A stretch of 64,000 nucleotides of DNA from Streptomyces sp. DvalAA-43. GTDB lineage: Bacteria; Actinomycetota; Actinomycetes; Streptomycetales; Streptomycetaceae. Location of the stretch: positions 101,328 through 165,327 of the forward strand of contig NZ_FMBW01000057.1 in assembly GCF_900091725.1 (NCBI RefSeq), read 5' to 3'. Each line of letters begins with the position of its first letter. The first letter of the stretch is position 1. The notes below the pieces were generated by a model. The model was not told where the DNA came from, ran no database searches, and saw only the letters and a program-made list of their open reading frames with translations. Of this stretch, positions 63,710 to 64,000 are shown piece by piece. Both the position numbers and the translations under genes were made by a program.

Positions 63710-63937
63710 GTGAGTCCTCACAGGTCCAGTGCGGACGGCCGTCCCGACGGCCGCAGGCGGTGGAGGGGCTTGCCGCGTGGAAGACGCACGACACTGTGGG
63801 CCTGACGCGTGTATGTGTGGAGAAGTGTAGTCATGCGCCAGGACGCATACCGCGCCCCCTTGGAAGGATCACCCGCACGGGGGTGGACGACTTGTACACA
63901 CGTACGACGCCGCCTCTTCCGGCGGTGAAACGGGGAA

Positions 63938-63977
63938 ACGCCCCGGGGGCCGGTCCGTGGACCCGCCCCCGGGGCGT
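63938..63977 (-). terminator. terminator of the gene entering from the right edge
   Basis: ACGCCCCGGGGG (63938-63949) and CCCCCGGGGCGT (63966-63977), a 12-bp perfect stem, 5 bases after the stop at 63983. Confidence 0.8.
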
Positions 63978-63982
63978 CGGTG

Positions 63983-64000
63983 TTACGCGTCCTCGTCGTT
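63983..64000 (-). CDS. 3' end of a minus-strand gene, possibly ilvC (partial)
   Basis: The last 18 bases read, on the minus strand, NDEDA and TAA, just before a terminator. Synteny with Streptomyces, where ilvBNC precedes serA, suggests ketol-acid reductoisomerase. The five residues alone cannot confirm it. Confidence 0.45.
   Translation of the reverse strand, partial: NDEDA

Overview
The window is high-GC actinobacterial DNA, almost certainly from a Streptomyces chromosome. The signs are strong third-position G/C bias, GTG starts, 4-base overlaps between genes, two conservon operons in tandem, an HTH/DUF397/ATPase regulatory triad, AccB/AccE, and the neighbourhood cimA - urease - ilvE - leuB - proline catabolism - serA. 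From memory this gene order matches the SCO5515-SCO5544 part of S. coelicolor; no search was run. No rRNA, tRNA, CRISPR array, intact insertion sequence or prophage was seen.

Region 1 (1-7.3 kb): the end of one conservon, then a complete one (cvnA-cvnB-cvnC-cvnD: sensor kinase, roadblock, DUF742 and GTPase), converging on the acyl-CoA carboxylase genes accE and accB. Region 2 (7.3-14.8 kb): five tightly coupled minus-strand genes encoding a trypsin-like protease, a PknG-type protein kinase, a von Willebrand A/zinc-ribbon protein, a GlnX-like membrane protein and a GlnH-like lipoprotein. This looks like an expanded form of the mycobacterial GlnH-GlnX-PknG amino-acid sensing pathway. Region 3 (15-31.7 kb) is accessory: a secreted GH101 endo-alpha-N-acetylgalactosaminidase, a metallo-beta-lactamase-fold protein, a WhiJ-like triad, a secreted GH64 beta-1,3-glucanase, a lower-GC orphan gene, acetyltransferase and small membrane genes, an M15-like secreted peptidase, a YceI protein, a SpoIIE-type phosphatase and a Gly-rich membrane protein.

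Region 4 (31.7-40.3 kb): a LacI regulator, an Opp/Dpp-type ABC importer and a GH1 beta-glucosidase. A 12-bp palindrome at the start of the binding-protein gene is identical to one in the GH64 promoter, which suggests a beta-1,3-glucan regulon: the secreted GH64 cuts glucan, the transporter imports oligosaccharides, and the GH1 finishes them. Region 5 (40.5-51.5 kb): a tandem GNAT protein; citramalate synthase cimA, preceded by a tiny reading frame with tandem Ile codons and an attenuator-like terminator; an MFS carrier, a TetR regulator, agmatine deiminase and a divergent urease (fused UreAB plus UreC) without maturation genes; then ilvE and leuB.

Region 6 (51.6-64 kb): a Tat-exported metallophosphoesterase, a small basic protein, a three-gene phospholipid operon (CDP-alcohol phosphotransferase, CdsA, PlsC fused to a membrane domain), a nitroreductase, the proline catabolic pair with a divergent PucR-type regulator, a TetR regulator and serA. 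The last 18 bases are the end of another minus-strand gene, possibly ilvC by synteny. The main leads are the PknG cassette, the cimA leader, the urease-agmatine deiminase operon and the putative glucan regulon.
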